Shown here piece after piece: positions 8,769 through 17,900 of a stretch of DNA of 64,000 bases. Position numbers and translations under genes: made by a program. Position 1 is the stretch's first letter. Every line of letters begins with the position of its first letter. Under the pieces are notes generated by a model, which saw only the letters and a list, made by a program, of their open reading frames with translations, had not been told where the DNA came from and did no database searches. The DNA lies in the NCBI GenBank assembly GCA_026397715.1, contig JAPLUN010000420.1, forward strand, positions 44,533-108,532, read 5' to 3'. The DNA comes from Verrucomicrobiota bacterium. Lineage in GTDB: Bacteria > Verrucomicrobiota > Verrucomicrobiia > Verrucomicrobiales > Verrucomicrobiaceae.

Positions 8769-9255
8769 TTTCTTTGCTCATCCCATTGTCTGCAACACCG
8801 GCCCGCTCATTGCGCTGAGCCGTGCCAACCTCGGGCATTTACTGTCAAAGCTGTTTCCGCGCGTGATGACCACACAGGCAGTGGTCGCCGAACTAACCGC
8901 CAAAGATGCGGGTGACGCCGCCGAGATCCAGCAAACTCTCGCTCATATCGAAATCGTGGTGGCATCAACACCCGACCCTCTGCTCGTCACGGAGTTGGAT
9001 GCCGGTGAGGCGTCCGTCATTCAGGCGGCGCGGGATCATGGCATCACCGGTGTCTTGATTGACGAACGCCGGGCGCGACGTATCGCAGCAGAGGCCTATC
9101 ATCTGGAAGTGCGGGGCACCTGTGCAGTGTTCCTGCGTGCGAAACGTGAAGGATTGCTCCCAAGCATCAGACCCGTGTTGGAGAACCTTGTCGCCAAAGG
9201 CTACTTCATTGGCCCTCAACTCATGACGGAATGCCTGCGCCTGGCAGGGGAATAG
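8761..9255 (+). CDS. DUF3368 PIN-domain toxin
   Basis: 164 residues from the ATG overlapping the antitoxin end. PIN-fold acidic residues are visible: Asn/Thr in VCNTGPLIALS near the N-terminus, Glu in ELDAGEASVIQAA in the middle, and Asp in GVLIDERRARRIA. The family acts as a ribonuclease toxin. The N-terminal motif reads CNTGPL where many PIN domains have an Asp, as is common in DUF3368. Confidence 0.82.
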   Translation: MADFFAHPIVCNTGPLIALSRANLGHLLSKLFPRVMTTQAVVAELTAKDAGDAAEIQQTLAHIEIVVASTPDPLLVTELDAGEASVIQAARDHGITGVLIDERRARRIAAEAYHLEVRGTCAVFLRAKREGLLPSIRPVLENLVAKGYFIGPQLMTECLRLAGE

Positions 9256-9339
9256 CGTAATGGGCGTCATCTTTCTGCCTGCCGCCGTTCTCCGCGCCGG
9301 ACCTGCAGGCACTCAGAAAACGGCAGCATGCTGCAATGA

Positions 9340-11685
9340 TCACTTCTTCACCCAGGTCGCTACCGGTGTGGCGGTATGCGCTGGCGCTTCATCGAGGGCA
9401 AAGGTGATGCAGAGGCTTTGCGGACCTTTGGCACCCTCGACCGAAGCCTTGAGCACGTGGATGTTGGCCTTCACCAAGTCACGGGACTGTTCGCTGGCGG
9501 GTTCAGGCGGTATGCCTGCACTGAAGGTGGCCGAGGCGGGAGAAACAATCGTAGCGACGAGGGTTTTGCCCCCGAGGGTGAGCTTGGCCGTGGTGCCGGT
9601 AGGGGTGATCTCCGCCATGGTGTGCATGCTCCAGGTGATGCTGCCGGTGTTTTTCATGATGAGGTCATCCTGCACCACAATGTAGGGCTTCTCCCCGCGC
9701 ACGACCATGATACCCCGATGGACATCCTTCGCGGGTTTGGAGTAGGCCTTGGTCATGTCCACCACGGCGAGGCCGCGTTCCGGTGTGGAAGCACCGAGCA
9801 GCACCGCTGCCTTGGCGTCGAATTCCTGCTGATTGCCATCAATGACGAGGGTGTTCTGACCCAGCGTGTTTTCGAGGTAGAGGGTGAAGCGCTTGGTGCG
9901 GTCCGCGCCGGGTTTGACCTCAAATCCGGGAGCTTTGTCTGTCTCAGCACCAAGCTCGATGCCCCAGCGCTGCCCGCCGGCCTCCATCACAAAGCTGCCG
10001 ATGTCGAGCTGCGCCGTGGTGTCTTCATTCTCGCCGCCTTTGACGGCGACGAAGTAATCCGTCTTTTCCCAGCCGGAGCGTGAGGTGGCCACAAAGCCGC
10101 CGGGCTGAGCGTAGTCCATCGTGTCCGCTGTGCCGTCTCCTGCGGCGTGCACGTTGTAGTAGATGAAGTTGCCGACCTGGCCAAAATAGGCGGCGGTCAC
10201 AGGCTGCTTGCCAGCGGCGGCGACAGCACGGAGGCCGGGATTTCCCGCGATGCCACTCAGCCAGGTGGCGACCCACGGACGGGAGGATGCAGCGTTTGTG
10301 GCATCTCCAAAATTGAACGTCTGACCGCTGGGGCCCATCATGTGCATGCGGGCGGTGTTAAACTGCGGAATGCCTTCCAGCAGGCTGATGTTGAGATCGC
10401 GTCCAGGGGCAGTGGCAGTGGCCGTGGCAGCCTTGAGGGACTCGGAGAGCATGGCCACGTAGTCCATCACCGTTTCACCGGCCTGCAGGCCTTCAGGCCA
10501 CACACCTGCCGGAGCAAAACGGACGATGCCTTTGCCAAAGACCTTGGCGGCCGCATCCGCTGCTTTTTTGGCGATGGAAGGATCTTCATCCACGAGGCAG
10601 ATGGCGGAGAGCAGCAGGGCGGAGGCGGCGGCCATCTGCTTGCTGTCTGGAAGGAGTTTGCCCACATCTGGTTTCGCCTGGGGTTTCGCGGGCACCTTTG
10701 CTGGCGCCTTCGACTTCGTTCCCGTCTGGCCGCCGGAGGTGCCTTTGGCGCTCTCGGGGATTTCTTCGCCCTCAAGATGTGCGATGAGGGCCCCGATACC
10801 TTTCTCCGCAAGATAGGTGCGGATGACAGCAGCCTGCTCAGCGTTCAATCCGGCGCGGAACCAGTCATAACCCAACGCAGTAGCCACCACGAGGTCGGTC
10901 AAATTGTCCATCAGATCAGGGTGCCAGTCGCGGAAGGTCACTTTGTCTGTCAGGGCGATGAGTTCACGCGCGCCACGCTCCTGCCATTTGAGGTCTCCAT
11001 CGCCGAAATGCAGAGATCCGAGCAGGCCCATGCGGTAAACGGCCTTCGGACCTTCACCGCCGGTCTCGCCGTTGATACGAGTCAGCTCCGGATCCTTCAA
11101 CAGATCCTCCCCGGAGGCTTTCATGGCTTCCATGATCTTCGCCAGCACAGGATCCGCTGCGATCTGCCCTTTCAGCGCCGCCCAGCCAGCGGCGTTGTGA
11201 ATCAGACGCGGCCGCACTTTGGCAATGCCGCTGAGGTAATCGTTGGCCGAGGGAGCCTTGAATTTCGCCACGGGGACCACCGCGATCACGGGCCGATCAG
11301 GTGCAGGCTTTTTCACGACGGCGGCGGTTTTGGCACCTCCCTTGGGCGCGGCGGCGGGCGGAGTGGCGGGGGGTGTCCCCGCTGGAGTCGCAGGCATCGC
11401 CACTGCGGGTGCGGGCGCAGGGGCGGCCTGCATCGCGGCATAGCGTCCCTTGGCGTATTCAAAGTCAGCCGGGCTCAGAGTGGCAATGGCCACGTCGAAC
11501 TCGCGCCCGTCCTTCGTCTTGATCTTCAGCGTCTTGGCAACGGCATCGACCGAAATCAGGGTGGCCTCCACCGTTTTGCCGGAGGTGTTCGTCCAGGTAT
11601 GGAATTCTTCTGCGAGCTGCGCACTGGCGCTGGCAGCGAACAGGCAGACGGAAGCAAGAGAGAGGAAACGCGAGGCGGTTTTCAT
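9340..11685 (-). CDS. Secreted SHD1 plus heparinase II/III-like protein
   Basis: 781 residues from MKTASRFLSLASVCLFAASASA, a clear signal peptide (the track start adds 19 residues upstream). Residues about 25-85 (FHTWTNTSGKTVEATLISVD, then REFDVAIATLSPADFEY) form an SHD1 domain, often attached to secreted PVC proteins. An Ala/Pro-rich linker follows, then an alpha-toroid region (HPDLMDNLTDLVVATALGYDWF) and a C-terminal beta-sandwich rich in heparinase II/III-like motifs (PGGFVATSRSGWEKTDYFVAVKGG shortened here). Such proteins cleave acidic polysaccharides by beta-elimination. Catalytic residues were not assigned. Confidence 0.7.
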   Translation of the reverse strand: MKTASRFLSLASVCLFAASASAQLAEEFHTWTNTSGKTVEATLISVDAVAKTLKIKTKDGREFDVAIATLSPADFEYAKGRYAAMQAAPAPAPAVAMPATPAGTPPATPPAAAPKGGAKTAAVVKKPAPDRPVIAVVPVAKFKAPSANDYLSGIAKVRPRLIHNAAGWAALKGQIAADPVLAKIMEAMKASGEDLLKDPELTRINGETGGEGPKAVYRMGLLGSLHFGDGDLKWQERGARELIALTDKVTFRDWHPDLMDNLTDLVVATALGYDWFRAGLNAEQAAVIRTYLAEKGIGALIAHLEGEEIPESAKGTSGGQTGTKSKAPAKVPAKPQAKPDVGKLLPDSKQMAAASALLLSAICLVDEDPSIAKKAADAAAKVFGKGIVRFAPAGVWPEGLQAGETVMDYVAMLSESLKAATATATAPGRDLNISLLEGIPQFNTARMHMMGPSGQTFNFGDATNAASSRPWVATWLSGIAGNPGLRAVAAAGKQPVTAAYFGQVGNFIYYNVHAAGDGTADTMDYAQPGGFVATSRSGWEKTDYFVAVKGGENEDTTAQLDIGSFVMEAGGQRWGIELGAETDKAPGFEVKPGADRTKRFTLYLENTLGQNTLVIDGNQQEFDAKAAVLLGASTPERGLAVVDMTKAYSKPAKDVHRGIMVVRGEKPYIVVQDDLIMKNTGSITWSMHTMAEITPTGTTAKLTLGGKTLVATIVSPASATFSAGIPPEPASEQSRDLVKANIHVLKASVEGAKGPQSLCITFALDEAPAHTATPVATWVKK

Positions 11686-11792
11686 GACGGAAGGGTTGAG
11701 AGTGACGCTAAAGCAGCGGGTAGGAGCACCTAGGTCAAGCATAAACGCAGCTTGGAGGCCCGAGTTTGGCGGAAAGACGCGTATCTCAGCAA

Positions 11793-12428
11793 CTAATTTC
11801 CAGTCACCAATGTGAGACGAAAGCGCCCGTCATACTGGCCGCCGGCATGCAACCGGCAGCAATGCAGGCAGGCGGTGGGGCGGCGGAACTTGCGCACACG
11901 CTGCACCTTGGTGTGGCAGGCGGGGCAGGCGTAGGTCAGTTTGCGCTCAACTTCATTGCGCGGCAGGGGCAGACGGTGCTGTGCCTTTTCACCTGCGATG
12001 CCGAGATCGGCACAGGCCTGACGCCATTCACGGCCATGCGGCTCGATGCGCTTGCGGCCGCTGCGATGATAGGCAATCAAATGGGCCAGCTCATGCTTCA
12101 GAGTGCGCTCCACCTGGCCTTCGAACTCACGCAGCTTCGGGTTCAACTCAATGGCCCAGCCCGGATAGCGCGCATAGCCTGCCGTGCTGCGCAGGCGCGC
12201 ATTCCATGCCACGGTGACGAGTTTGGCTCCGCCCGGCAGATCCAGCGCCAGCAGCATGGCTCGCGTCTGCTCCTCCAGTTCCGCATCCCGGCCATCAGGG
12301 ATGGTTTCATCCGCTGAACCCTCTGCGGGTTCTGGCGGGGGTGTCAGGTCACGCACCTTGCGAAATGGCACCCAGTGCGGCAGGGCGGAAAAATCAAAAT
12401 TCAGCTGGGAGAGATCGAGCATGCTCAC
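11793..12428 (-). CDS. SprT-like zinc metalloprotease domain protein
   Basis: 211 residues. HELAH at 112-116 is the zinc-binding HExxH, followed by HGREW at 131-135, the second SprT signature. The C-terminal zinc ribbon has CPAC near 168-171 and CLHC near 187-190. The SprT/Spartan family includes DNA-protein crosslink proteases, but bacterial members are mostly uncharacterised. Its ATG overlaps the serine acetyltransferase stop by 4 bases, so the two genes are translationally coupled. Confidence 0.85.
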   Translation of the reverse strand: MSMLDLSQLNFDFSALPHWVPFRKVRDLTPPPEPAEGSADETIPDGRDAELEEQTRAMLLALDLPGGAKLVTVAWNARLRSTAGYARYPGWAIELNPKLREFEGQVERTLKHELAHLIAYHRSGRKRIEPHGREWRQACADLGIAGEKAQHRLPLPRNEVERKLTYACPACHTKVQRVRKFRRPTACLHCCRLHAGGQYDGRFRLTLVTGN

Positions 12429-13345
12429 TTCTTCTTTTTAACCTGGACCTTGTGTTCCTGTTCACCCAGAGCGTAGAGCATGTCGGGGGCCACAGACTCG
12501 AGGATGAATACGTTTGCGCCGATGGTGCTGCGCGCACCAATGATCGTGTCGCCGCCGACAATCGTCGCGTTGGCATACACGGTGACGTGGTCTTCCAGCG
12601 TGGGGTGGCGCTTTTTGCCGCGCAGCGCCTGCCCGGCGGCGAGGGAGCGTGCGACGAGACCGACGCCTTGATACAGTTTCACGTGATTTCCAAGAGTCGC
12701 CGTCTCACCGATCACCACGCCGGTGCCGTGGTCGATGAAGAAGTGCGTGCCAATTTGCGCGCCGGGGTGAATGTCGATGCCGGTGCGGCTGTGCGCCCAC
12801 TCCGTCATCATGCGCGGGATCACCGGCACGTTCTTCAGATAGAGCACATGGGCCGTGCGCTGAATCGCGATGGCTTCGAGGCCGGGATAGGCGAGGATGA
12901 TTTCCTCAAAGCCACGGGCTGCGGGATCGCCGGCGTAGGCGGCCTCGACATCCATTTTCAGCAGGGCACGTACTTCGGCCAGTCTCATCAAGAAACTGCA
13001 CACCACGTCAGCGGCTTCCGCATCGCGGTTTTCAGGGTTGCCATTGAGGCGCAGGCTGCGGCGCACCTCCACATTCAGGCGCTCACGGATGCTGGCGACG
13101 AGTTCATTGGTCATCAGCTCCAGCTCCTGGGAAGACACGGCTTCATCCGAAAAGAAGCCGGGAAAGAGTAGGTGTAACAGATCTTCGCACAGAGCGGCGA
13201 TGGCGCGTTTGGACGGCAGATTGCCGCAATCGACATGGTTGATCCCGCCCACCTCGTGATACGAGGTCATCAGGCTGGAAACGATTTCATTTTGGCGGCA
13301 ATCCATGTGTGCACTCAGCGATACCGTGCTGTGATCTGGATTCAA
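12425..13345 (-). CDS. Serine O-acetyltransferase (EpsC/CysE type)
   Basis: 306 residues. The N-terminal helical domain (residues 1-165) is followed by the left-handed beta-helix of hexapeptide repeats: GIDIHPGAQIGTHFFIDHG, GVVIGETATLGNHVKLYQGV and HPTLEDHVTVYANATIVGG. The catalytic His sits in FIDHGTG. It makes O-acetylserine from serine and acetyl-CoA, the first step of cysteine synthesis. The Lys-rich end (KVQVKKKK) lacks the usual C-terminal Ile that binds cysteine synthase in enteric CysE, so complex formation is doubtful. The sprT gene overlaps its stop. Confidence 0.88.
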   Translation of the reverse strand: MNPDHSTVSLSAHMDCRQNEIVSSLMTSYHEVGGINHVDCGNLPSKRAIAALCEDLLHLLFPGFFSDEAVSSQELELMTNELVASIRERLNVEVRRSLRLNGNPENRDAEAADVVCSFLMRLAEVRALLKMDVEAAYAGDPAARGFEEIILAYPGLEAIAIQRTAHVLYLKNVPVIPRMMTEWAHSRTGIDIHPGAQIGTHFFIDHGTGVVIGETATLGNHVKLYQGVGLVARSLAAGQALRGKKRHPTLEDHVTVYANATIVGGDTIIGARSTIGANVFILESVAPDMLYALGEQEHKVQVKKKK

Positions 13346-13435
13346 GCGCGGGGGTTAGATGATTGCTGTGAATAACTCAGGGTTTGCAGCTTCATCTGGC
13401 AATTGCAGCCCTGTGTCCCAAATTGTTTCCTCCTC

Positions 13436-14062
13436 ATGATGACTTCAAACGTACGCTTGGAAAACCTTTGGCGACGTCTGAGTTTGTCGGGCGATGCCTC
13501 TGTCTGGCATGCGCGGCTGCTCAGATGCTATGCGGAGCCGCAGCGTGCGTACCATACTCTGCAGCATATTGAAGAATGCCTGCTCCTTTTGGACGACGCC
13601 AAAGCGACCGGTTTGATTGCGAAGCCGGACCTCATTGAGATGGCTTTGTGGTTTCATGATGCGGTGTATGACCCTCAGGGCAGCGAAAACGAAGAACTCA
13701 GCGCGCGGATGGCGCTGGAGGCACTCGGCGATAGTGAGATGGCGTGCGAGGTGGCGCGACTCATCCTGCTGACGAAGTCACACCAGCCGGGAGACGGACC
13801 AGATGATGCGTGGATCATCGACATTGATCTCGCGATTTTTGCACAGCCGATGGAGCGTGTGCGGGAATATGAACGGCAGATTCGTGCGGAGTATGCGTGG
13901 GTGCCGGAAGAGGTGTACGTGGAGAAGCGCGCGGAGATTCTGACTGGCTTTTTGAAGCGCGAGCAGATCTACCTCACCGCATGGGCACGCGAGCGATATG
14001 AATCGCAGGCGCGGGCGAATCTGCGAGAGCTGGAACGGGTCGTGAACTCGTTCACTGATTGA
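13436..14062 (+). CDS. HD-domain-like metal-dependent phosphohydrolase
   Basis: About 208 residues from MMTSNVRLENLW (the track starts 11 codons earlier). It has YHTLQHIEECLLLLDD followed by ALWFHDAVYD, the spaced His ... His-Asp metal ligands of the HD superfamily as seen in the 'predicted metal-dependent HD phosphohydrolase' family. A later IIDIDLAIF supplies another acidic residue. The substrate is unknown. The 3' end overlaps a convergent lipoprotein gene by 11 bases. Confidence 0.78.
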   Translation: MMTSNVRLENLWRRLSLSGDASVWHARLLRCYAEPQRAYHTLQHIEECLLLLDDAKATGLIAKPDLIEMALWFHDAVYDPQGSENEELSARMALEALGDSEMACEVARLILLTKSHQPGDGPDDAWIIDIDLAIFAQPMERVREYERQIRAEYAWVPEEVYVEKRAEILTGFLKREQIYLTAWARERYESQARANLRELERVVNSFTD

Positions 14063-14669
14063 CGCTGCGTGCACCCCAGGGATAGGGGCGCGCAGCACCG
14101 TCGGAGAAGTACTGATTCAACTGAGCTTGGGTGCGCCGCAGCAGATCCAGCTCGATGCGACGCGGCTTTCCGCCCACCTCCACCTCAAGGGTCACATGGA
14201 TGGAGGTGCCGTAGTTGAAGATCGGAAAGCTTCCGGCCTCGGTTTCTGTCTCCTTGTGCGGAGCGGCGGTGACCACTTCGTTTTGGAAATCCAGTGACCC
14301 GCTGGGGACCATCATGCGTTTGAACTTAACCTGATGAGGGACGGAATCGAAGTTCCACAGAACAATCGAGAGCTTGCCGGAAGCGAGGGAATCGCGTGGC
14401 CCGAGTGCTCCGAGCGCCTGCGCTGTGCCATGCGCGACTGGGATCACCTTTTTATCGTGATCCACGAGGATGACGAGCCCGAGCTTGTCCTTCAGCAGCC
14501 AGTCGCCATTGTCGTAGTACTTGGAGTAAACTGTCTTGCTGGCTTCACCCGTGGTGCCGTCATAGTGGCCGACGGTCATGGTTCCCGCATTGCAGCCGGC
14601 CAGCAGAATGAGAAGGCCGGACATGAAAAGCCGCAATCCAGGAAACGTTTTGTTGGCACAGCTTTTCAT
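14052..14669 (-). CDS. Hypothetical lipoprotein
   Basis: 205 residues from MKSCANKTFPGLRLFMSG. A hydrophobic segment ends in the lipobox LLAGC, so it is predicted to be lipid-anchored. The body is mostly beta (LSIVLWNFDSVPHQVKF, IHVTLEVEVGG), consistent with an immunoglobulin-like fold. I do not recognise the family. The convergent HD gene overlaps its end by 11 bases. Confidence 0.65.
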   Translation of the reverse strand: MKSCANKTFPGLRLFMSGLLILLAGCNAGTMTVGHYDGTTGEASKTVYSKYYDNGDWLLKDKLGLVILVDHDKKVIPVAHGTAQALGALGPRDSLASGKLSIVLWNFDSVPHQVKFKRMMVPSGSLDFQNEVVTAAPHKETETEAGSFPIFNYGTSIHVTLEVEVGGKPRRIELDLLRRTQAQLNQYFSDGAARPYPWGARSVNQ

Positions 14670-14725
14670 AAGATGCCTGAAAGAAATACCGGGGCGCATT
14701 GAAGATTCAAGCCAGTCTTGTGCAC

Positions 14726-15022
14726 CTACCGCAGACGCTTGCGCCAGTAGCCAGGGCGACGGCTGTGATGAGCCACGGCATAGATCGTGATCTTCTCTTC
14801 CTCTGCATCATGATGGTAGTAGAGATGATAAGGAAAACGCTTCAGGCGGAAGATCCGCACGCCATTGCCCACAAGCTGAAACAGGGCTGGATCTTGTGCG
14901 ATGGTTTCCAGGGCGGCTTCCATGGCCTGCACAAAGTCTTCGCCAAGACCAAACCTCGTCTTGGAGTAAATCGCCGCATCGCGATACTCCTCGAGTGCCT
15001 CCAGTTCGAAATGCAGCGTCAT
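14726..15022 (-). CDS. RelE/ParE-family toxin
   Basis: 98 residues, ParE-like: ALEEYRDAAIYSKTRFGLGEDFVQAMEAALETI (two helices) then RIFRLKRFPYHLYYHHD and ITIYAVAHHSRRPGYWRKR, the beta-strand core and C-terminal H-R-R-P-x-Y-W end typical of this family. Such toxins act on mRNA at the ribosome (RelE) or on gyrase (ParE); which one cannot be told. Its start overlaps the antitoxin stop by 4 bases. Confidence 0.85.
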   Translation of the reverse strand: MTLHFELEALEEYRDAAIYSKTRFGLGEDFVQAMEAALETIAQDPALFQLVGNGVRIFRLKRFPYHLYYHHDAEEEKITIYAVAHHSRRPGYWRKRLR

Positions 15023-15252
15023 GCTTTCGCAGAGAGAGCCTCGCGGACCATCTGATGCGCCGCATCTGCTTCCACCAGCCGCGAAAGACCGCGCTCCACA
15101 TTGCTCATTCGCGTGCGCACGATCTTCATCTGCTCCGAGATCGCCTCAGTCGAAGGAGATGCGCTTTCCATCAACTGCTCCGCGAGATCGATGCGCATGT
15201 CTGCAGATAGCTGCAATGCCTCTTGCAAGAGATAAGATACGCTGGTGGCCAT
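15019..15252 (-). CDS. Addiction-module antitoxin
   Basis: 77 residues starting MATSVSYLLQEALQLSADMR. The segment LLQEALQLSADMRIDLAEQL matches the short helical antitoxins ('addiction module protein') that sit ahead of ParE/RelE toxins. The track merged it into a 225-codon frame; the ATG at 15252 gives the right size and the expected 4-base overlap with the toxin. Its 5' end faces the helicase gene head to head. Confidence 0.82.
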   Translation of the reverse strand: MATSVSYLLQEALQLSADMRIDLAEQLMESASPSTEAISEQMKIVRTRMSNVERGLSRLVEADAAHQMVREALSAKA

Positions 15253-15318
15253 ACATGAAAGATACGAACAAGCCTGGTTCGTGACAAGCTTGAATTCGTG
15301 CGTCATAGAGAGCGGCGC

Positions 15319-17784
15319 ATGCTTCCATCTCTCAACCAGCTCAAACTCCCCGACCCGTGGCAGCACCAGGCGGTGAATTTGCTGCGTTCGGGCTGTGACG
15401 TGGTCGTCAGTGCGCCGACGGGTGCGGGGAAAACGTACATTTTTGAGCTGCTGCATCAGGGACGGCATTTGCAGGGCCCGGCAATCTACACGGTGCCGAC
15501 GCGGGCGCTGGCGAATGACAAGTACGCCGAATGGAAGGAGGCGAAGTGGAATGTAGGCATCGCCACGGGGGACATCGCGGAGAATGTGGATGCGCCGGTC
15601 GTTGTGGCCACATTGGAGACGCAGATCGAGCGGCTGGTGCGCGGCGAAGGTCCGGCGCTGCTGGTGATCGATGAGTATCAGATGATCTCGGACCACTCGC
15701 GTGGCGCGAACTACGAGGCAGCCATTGCTCTGGCACCGCAGGACACGCGGCTGCTGCTGCTGAGCGGCTCTGTGGCGAACCCTGAGGATGTGGCGGCGTG
15801 GCTGGTGAGTCTGGGCCGCAAGGCGGAAGTGGTCATGACGCGTGAACGACCCGTGCCTCTAGAAGAGGTGCCGATGGAGACGCTGCCGCAGCGACAGAAG
15901 CAGTTTCAGAACTACTGGCCGCGCTTTGCTGCTGCCGTGATGATCGCTGATCTCGCACCGCTGCTGATCTTTGCACCGCGCCGCAAGGAAGCGGAGTCCA
16001 TTGCGCGCAGACTCGCCGCCGATCTGCCGATGGGCGATCCGCTGGAGCTCACGGCGGAACAGCGTGCGGTGTGTGGAAAAGATCTGGCGACGCTGCTGGA
16101 GAAACGCGTGGCTTTTCACCACAGCGGGCTGTCGTATGGCGCACGCGCAGGTGTGATCGAACCGCTGGCGAAAGCGGGGCAGCTGCGTGTCATTGCCGCG
16201 ACAATGGGTCTCGCGGCAGGCATCAATTTCTCGGTGCGCAGCGTGCATGTGGCCGGCACGACGTTTCACGATGGCAAGAGCGAGCACAAACTCGCGCCTG
16301 ATGAGCTGCTGCAGATGTATGGCCGCGCTGGAAGACGCGGGTTGGATGACAAAGGTCATGTGATCACCAGCCGTGACAGTCCTTCCATCTTTGATGCGCG
16401 GCCGGCGCGACTGCACCGCAGCACCCTGCTGGCATGGCCGATTTTTCTGCGTGTGATGAAACACGCCGCGCTGCGGGAGGAGAATCCTTTCGAGGCCGCG
16501 ACGCGCTTTGCCGGAAGGTTGTTTGCCAAAGTACCGCCGCTGCTCGGGCTGGAGGAACTGGAGCCGAACGTGGTGCATCCGCAGCATGAAAATGCGAAGG
16601 CACTCTTCGGTCTCGAAGCCACGGAGAAGCAGGTCTTGAACTCCTATGGTGAATGGGAGCGCAAGCACCGCCATGCGCTGCAACGCGTGCCACTGAGCCG
16701 TGTGCATGCGGTGCTGAGTGTTCCGGCTTTCGCCGCGAGGTTTGCGCATGGCATCGGTCGTGTGGGAAAAATCCGCCGCGAAAAGGAAGTGACCTACGGC
16801 GTCGAGATCAGTCTCGGCACGCCGGTGGGAGATGACGTGAAGCCGACGAAATCGATTCGCCGTCTGCTCAAACTGCCGCGTAACGCAAAAACAATACCAC
16901 TGGAGGAAATCACCGTGCTGCATGCGGGTGAACTCGCGAAGGCCATCCTCGCGCATGGGGAGGATGTCATCCAAGACGTGGCTCCCGAATTCATCGGCAC
17001 CGTGACGAAAGAGAACCTGGTCTTTGCGTGCTTCGATCTCGCGCCCATTGAGGTGATGGCCTATGAGGATGGTCATGGCAGGCTGCTCTTTGCGCCGCAG
17101 GAACGCAGCATTGTAGTGCAGAACGCGACTGGGGTTCATATGGCCGAAACGGCCACGACCGATCGCGAACCGCGTGGCGGATCACCGATTCATGCATGGC
17201 GCACGCTGGGCCTAATCGATGCCGGGGGCGTGCCCACGCGGCGTGGAGAAATCTTCAGCTTCTTCCAGCATGGTGAGGGACTGGCTATTGTGGCGGCTCT
17301 CGAAGACGAAAGCTATCCTGCGGATGATCTGGTGCATCACATGGCGAATCTGCGCAGCGGCTCCAAGTTTGATCTGCCGCTGGACTGCGCTTCTGAACGA
17401 CTCGCGGCGGTGTGCCGTGGCACCTACGGTTTTGTGAATCATCACGGCTATCTCGATAACGGTCTGCCGGATGACTATGGCGAAGGCGCGGCGGAGTTGC
17501 TTGATGCCTTGCTGCATCCGGAGCAGCCCGGTGCGCAGGATTTGAAAGCGGGCATCGCGGAAGGGGACATCTCCCGCGCGTATGTGGAATGGCTGAGTTT
17601 GCTGAGGCACATCACGCATGCGCCGGATCATCCGTGGAGAAGGTGGAAGGAGCTTAAGGAGGCTGCGAAGCAGACGCTGAAGCACCACACCAAGACTCTG
17701 CGCCATTTCTTCCATCTGGACCTGCCGCCGCTGACGAACAAGCAGAGGCATGGCAAGACGCGGCATTATTTGATGGTGAAGTAG
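15319..17784 (+). CDS. Ski2-like DEAD/DEAH-box helicase
   Basis: 821 residues from the ATG at 15319, with AGAGAG just upstream; a GTG at 15298 would add 7 residues. Motif I is APTGAGKT, motif II DEYQ, motif III SGS (in place of SAT), then TMGLAAGINFSVRSVHVAGT and QMYGRAGRRG (motifs V and VI), all in the first 360 residues. This is the superfamily 2, Ski2-like arrangement. The remaining 450 residues have no domain I recognise, and could be a substrate-specific region. It is an RNA or DNA helicase by family; the biological role is unknown. Confidence 0.85.
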   Translation: MLPSLNQLKLPDPWQHQAVNLLRSGCDVVVSAPTGAGKTYIFELLHQGRHLQGPAIYTVPTRALANDKYAEWKEAKWNVGIATGDIAENVDAPVVVATLETQIERLVRGEGPALLVIDEYQMISDHSRGANYEAAIALAPQDTRLLLLSGSVANPEDVAAWLVSLGRKAEVVMTRERPVPLEEVPMETLPQRQKQFQNYWPRFAAAVMIADLAPLLIFAPRRKEAESIARRLAADLPMGDPLELTAEQRAVCGKDLATLLEKRVAFHHSGLSYGARAGVIEPLAKAGQLRVIAATMGLAAGINFSVRSVHVAGTTFHDGKSEHKLAPDELLQMYGRAGRRGLDDKGHVITSRDSPSIFDARPARLHRSTLLAWPIFLRVMKHAALREENPFEAATRFAGRLFAKVPPLLGLEELEPNVVHPQHENAKALFGLEATEKQVLNSYGEWERKHRHALQRVPLSRVHAVLSVPAFAARFAHGIGRVGKIRREKEVTYGVEISLGTPVGDDVKPTKSIRRLLKLPRNAKTIPLEEITVLHAGELAKAILAHGEDVIQDVAPEFIGTVTKENLVFACFDLAPIEVMAYEDGHGRLLFAPQERSIVVQNATGVHMAETATTDREPRGGSPIHAWRTLGLIDAGGVPTRRGEIFSFFQHGEGLAIVAALEDESYPADDLVHHMANLRSGSKFDLPLDCASERLAAVCRGTYGFVNHHGYLDNGLPDDYGEGAAELLDALLHPEQPGAQDLKAGIAEGDISRAYVEWLSLLRHITHAPDHPWRRWKELKEAAKQTLKHHTKTLRHFFHLDLPPLTNKQRHGKTRHYLMVK

Positions 17785-17842
17785 TGCGGGCAATCCTGTC
17801 CGCATCGAGCGCGTCTGAAGCGGGCAGGATTGCCCGCACTAC
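17781..17842. repeat. Palindromic repeat, GCGGGCAATC family, copy 1
   Basis: 23-base arms (17781-17803 and 17820-17842) pair with a single mismatch around a 16-base loop. The left arm contains the helicase stop codon. A closely related palindrome lies at 41998-42060. The pair suggests a REP-like repeat family that may also work as a transcription terminator, although no T-tract follows. Confidence 0.85.
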
Positions 17843-17900
17843 CTTTGGCTTTGGGAGGAAATGCGGGATGATTTGAAGAGTCGGAGATGCTTCCCACATT

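Noticed and set aside
10147-11733. 528-codon rightward open frame
   Set aside because: Antisense to the secreted heparinase-like gene; Gly/His-rich with no domain.
15859-17139. 426-codon leftward open frame
   Set aside because: Antisense to the helicase, whose motifs are clear.
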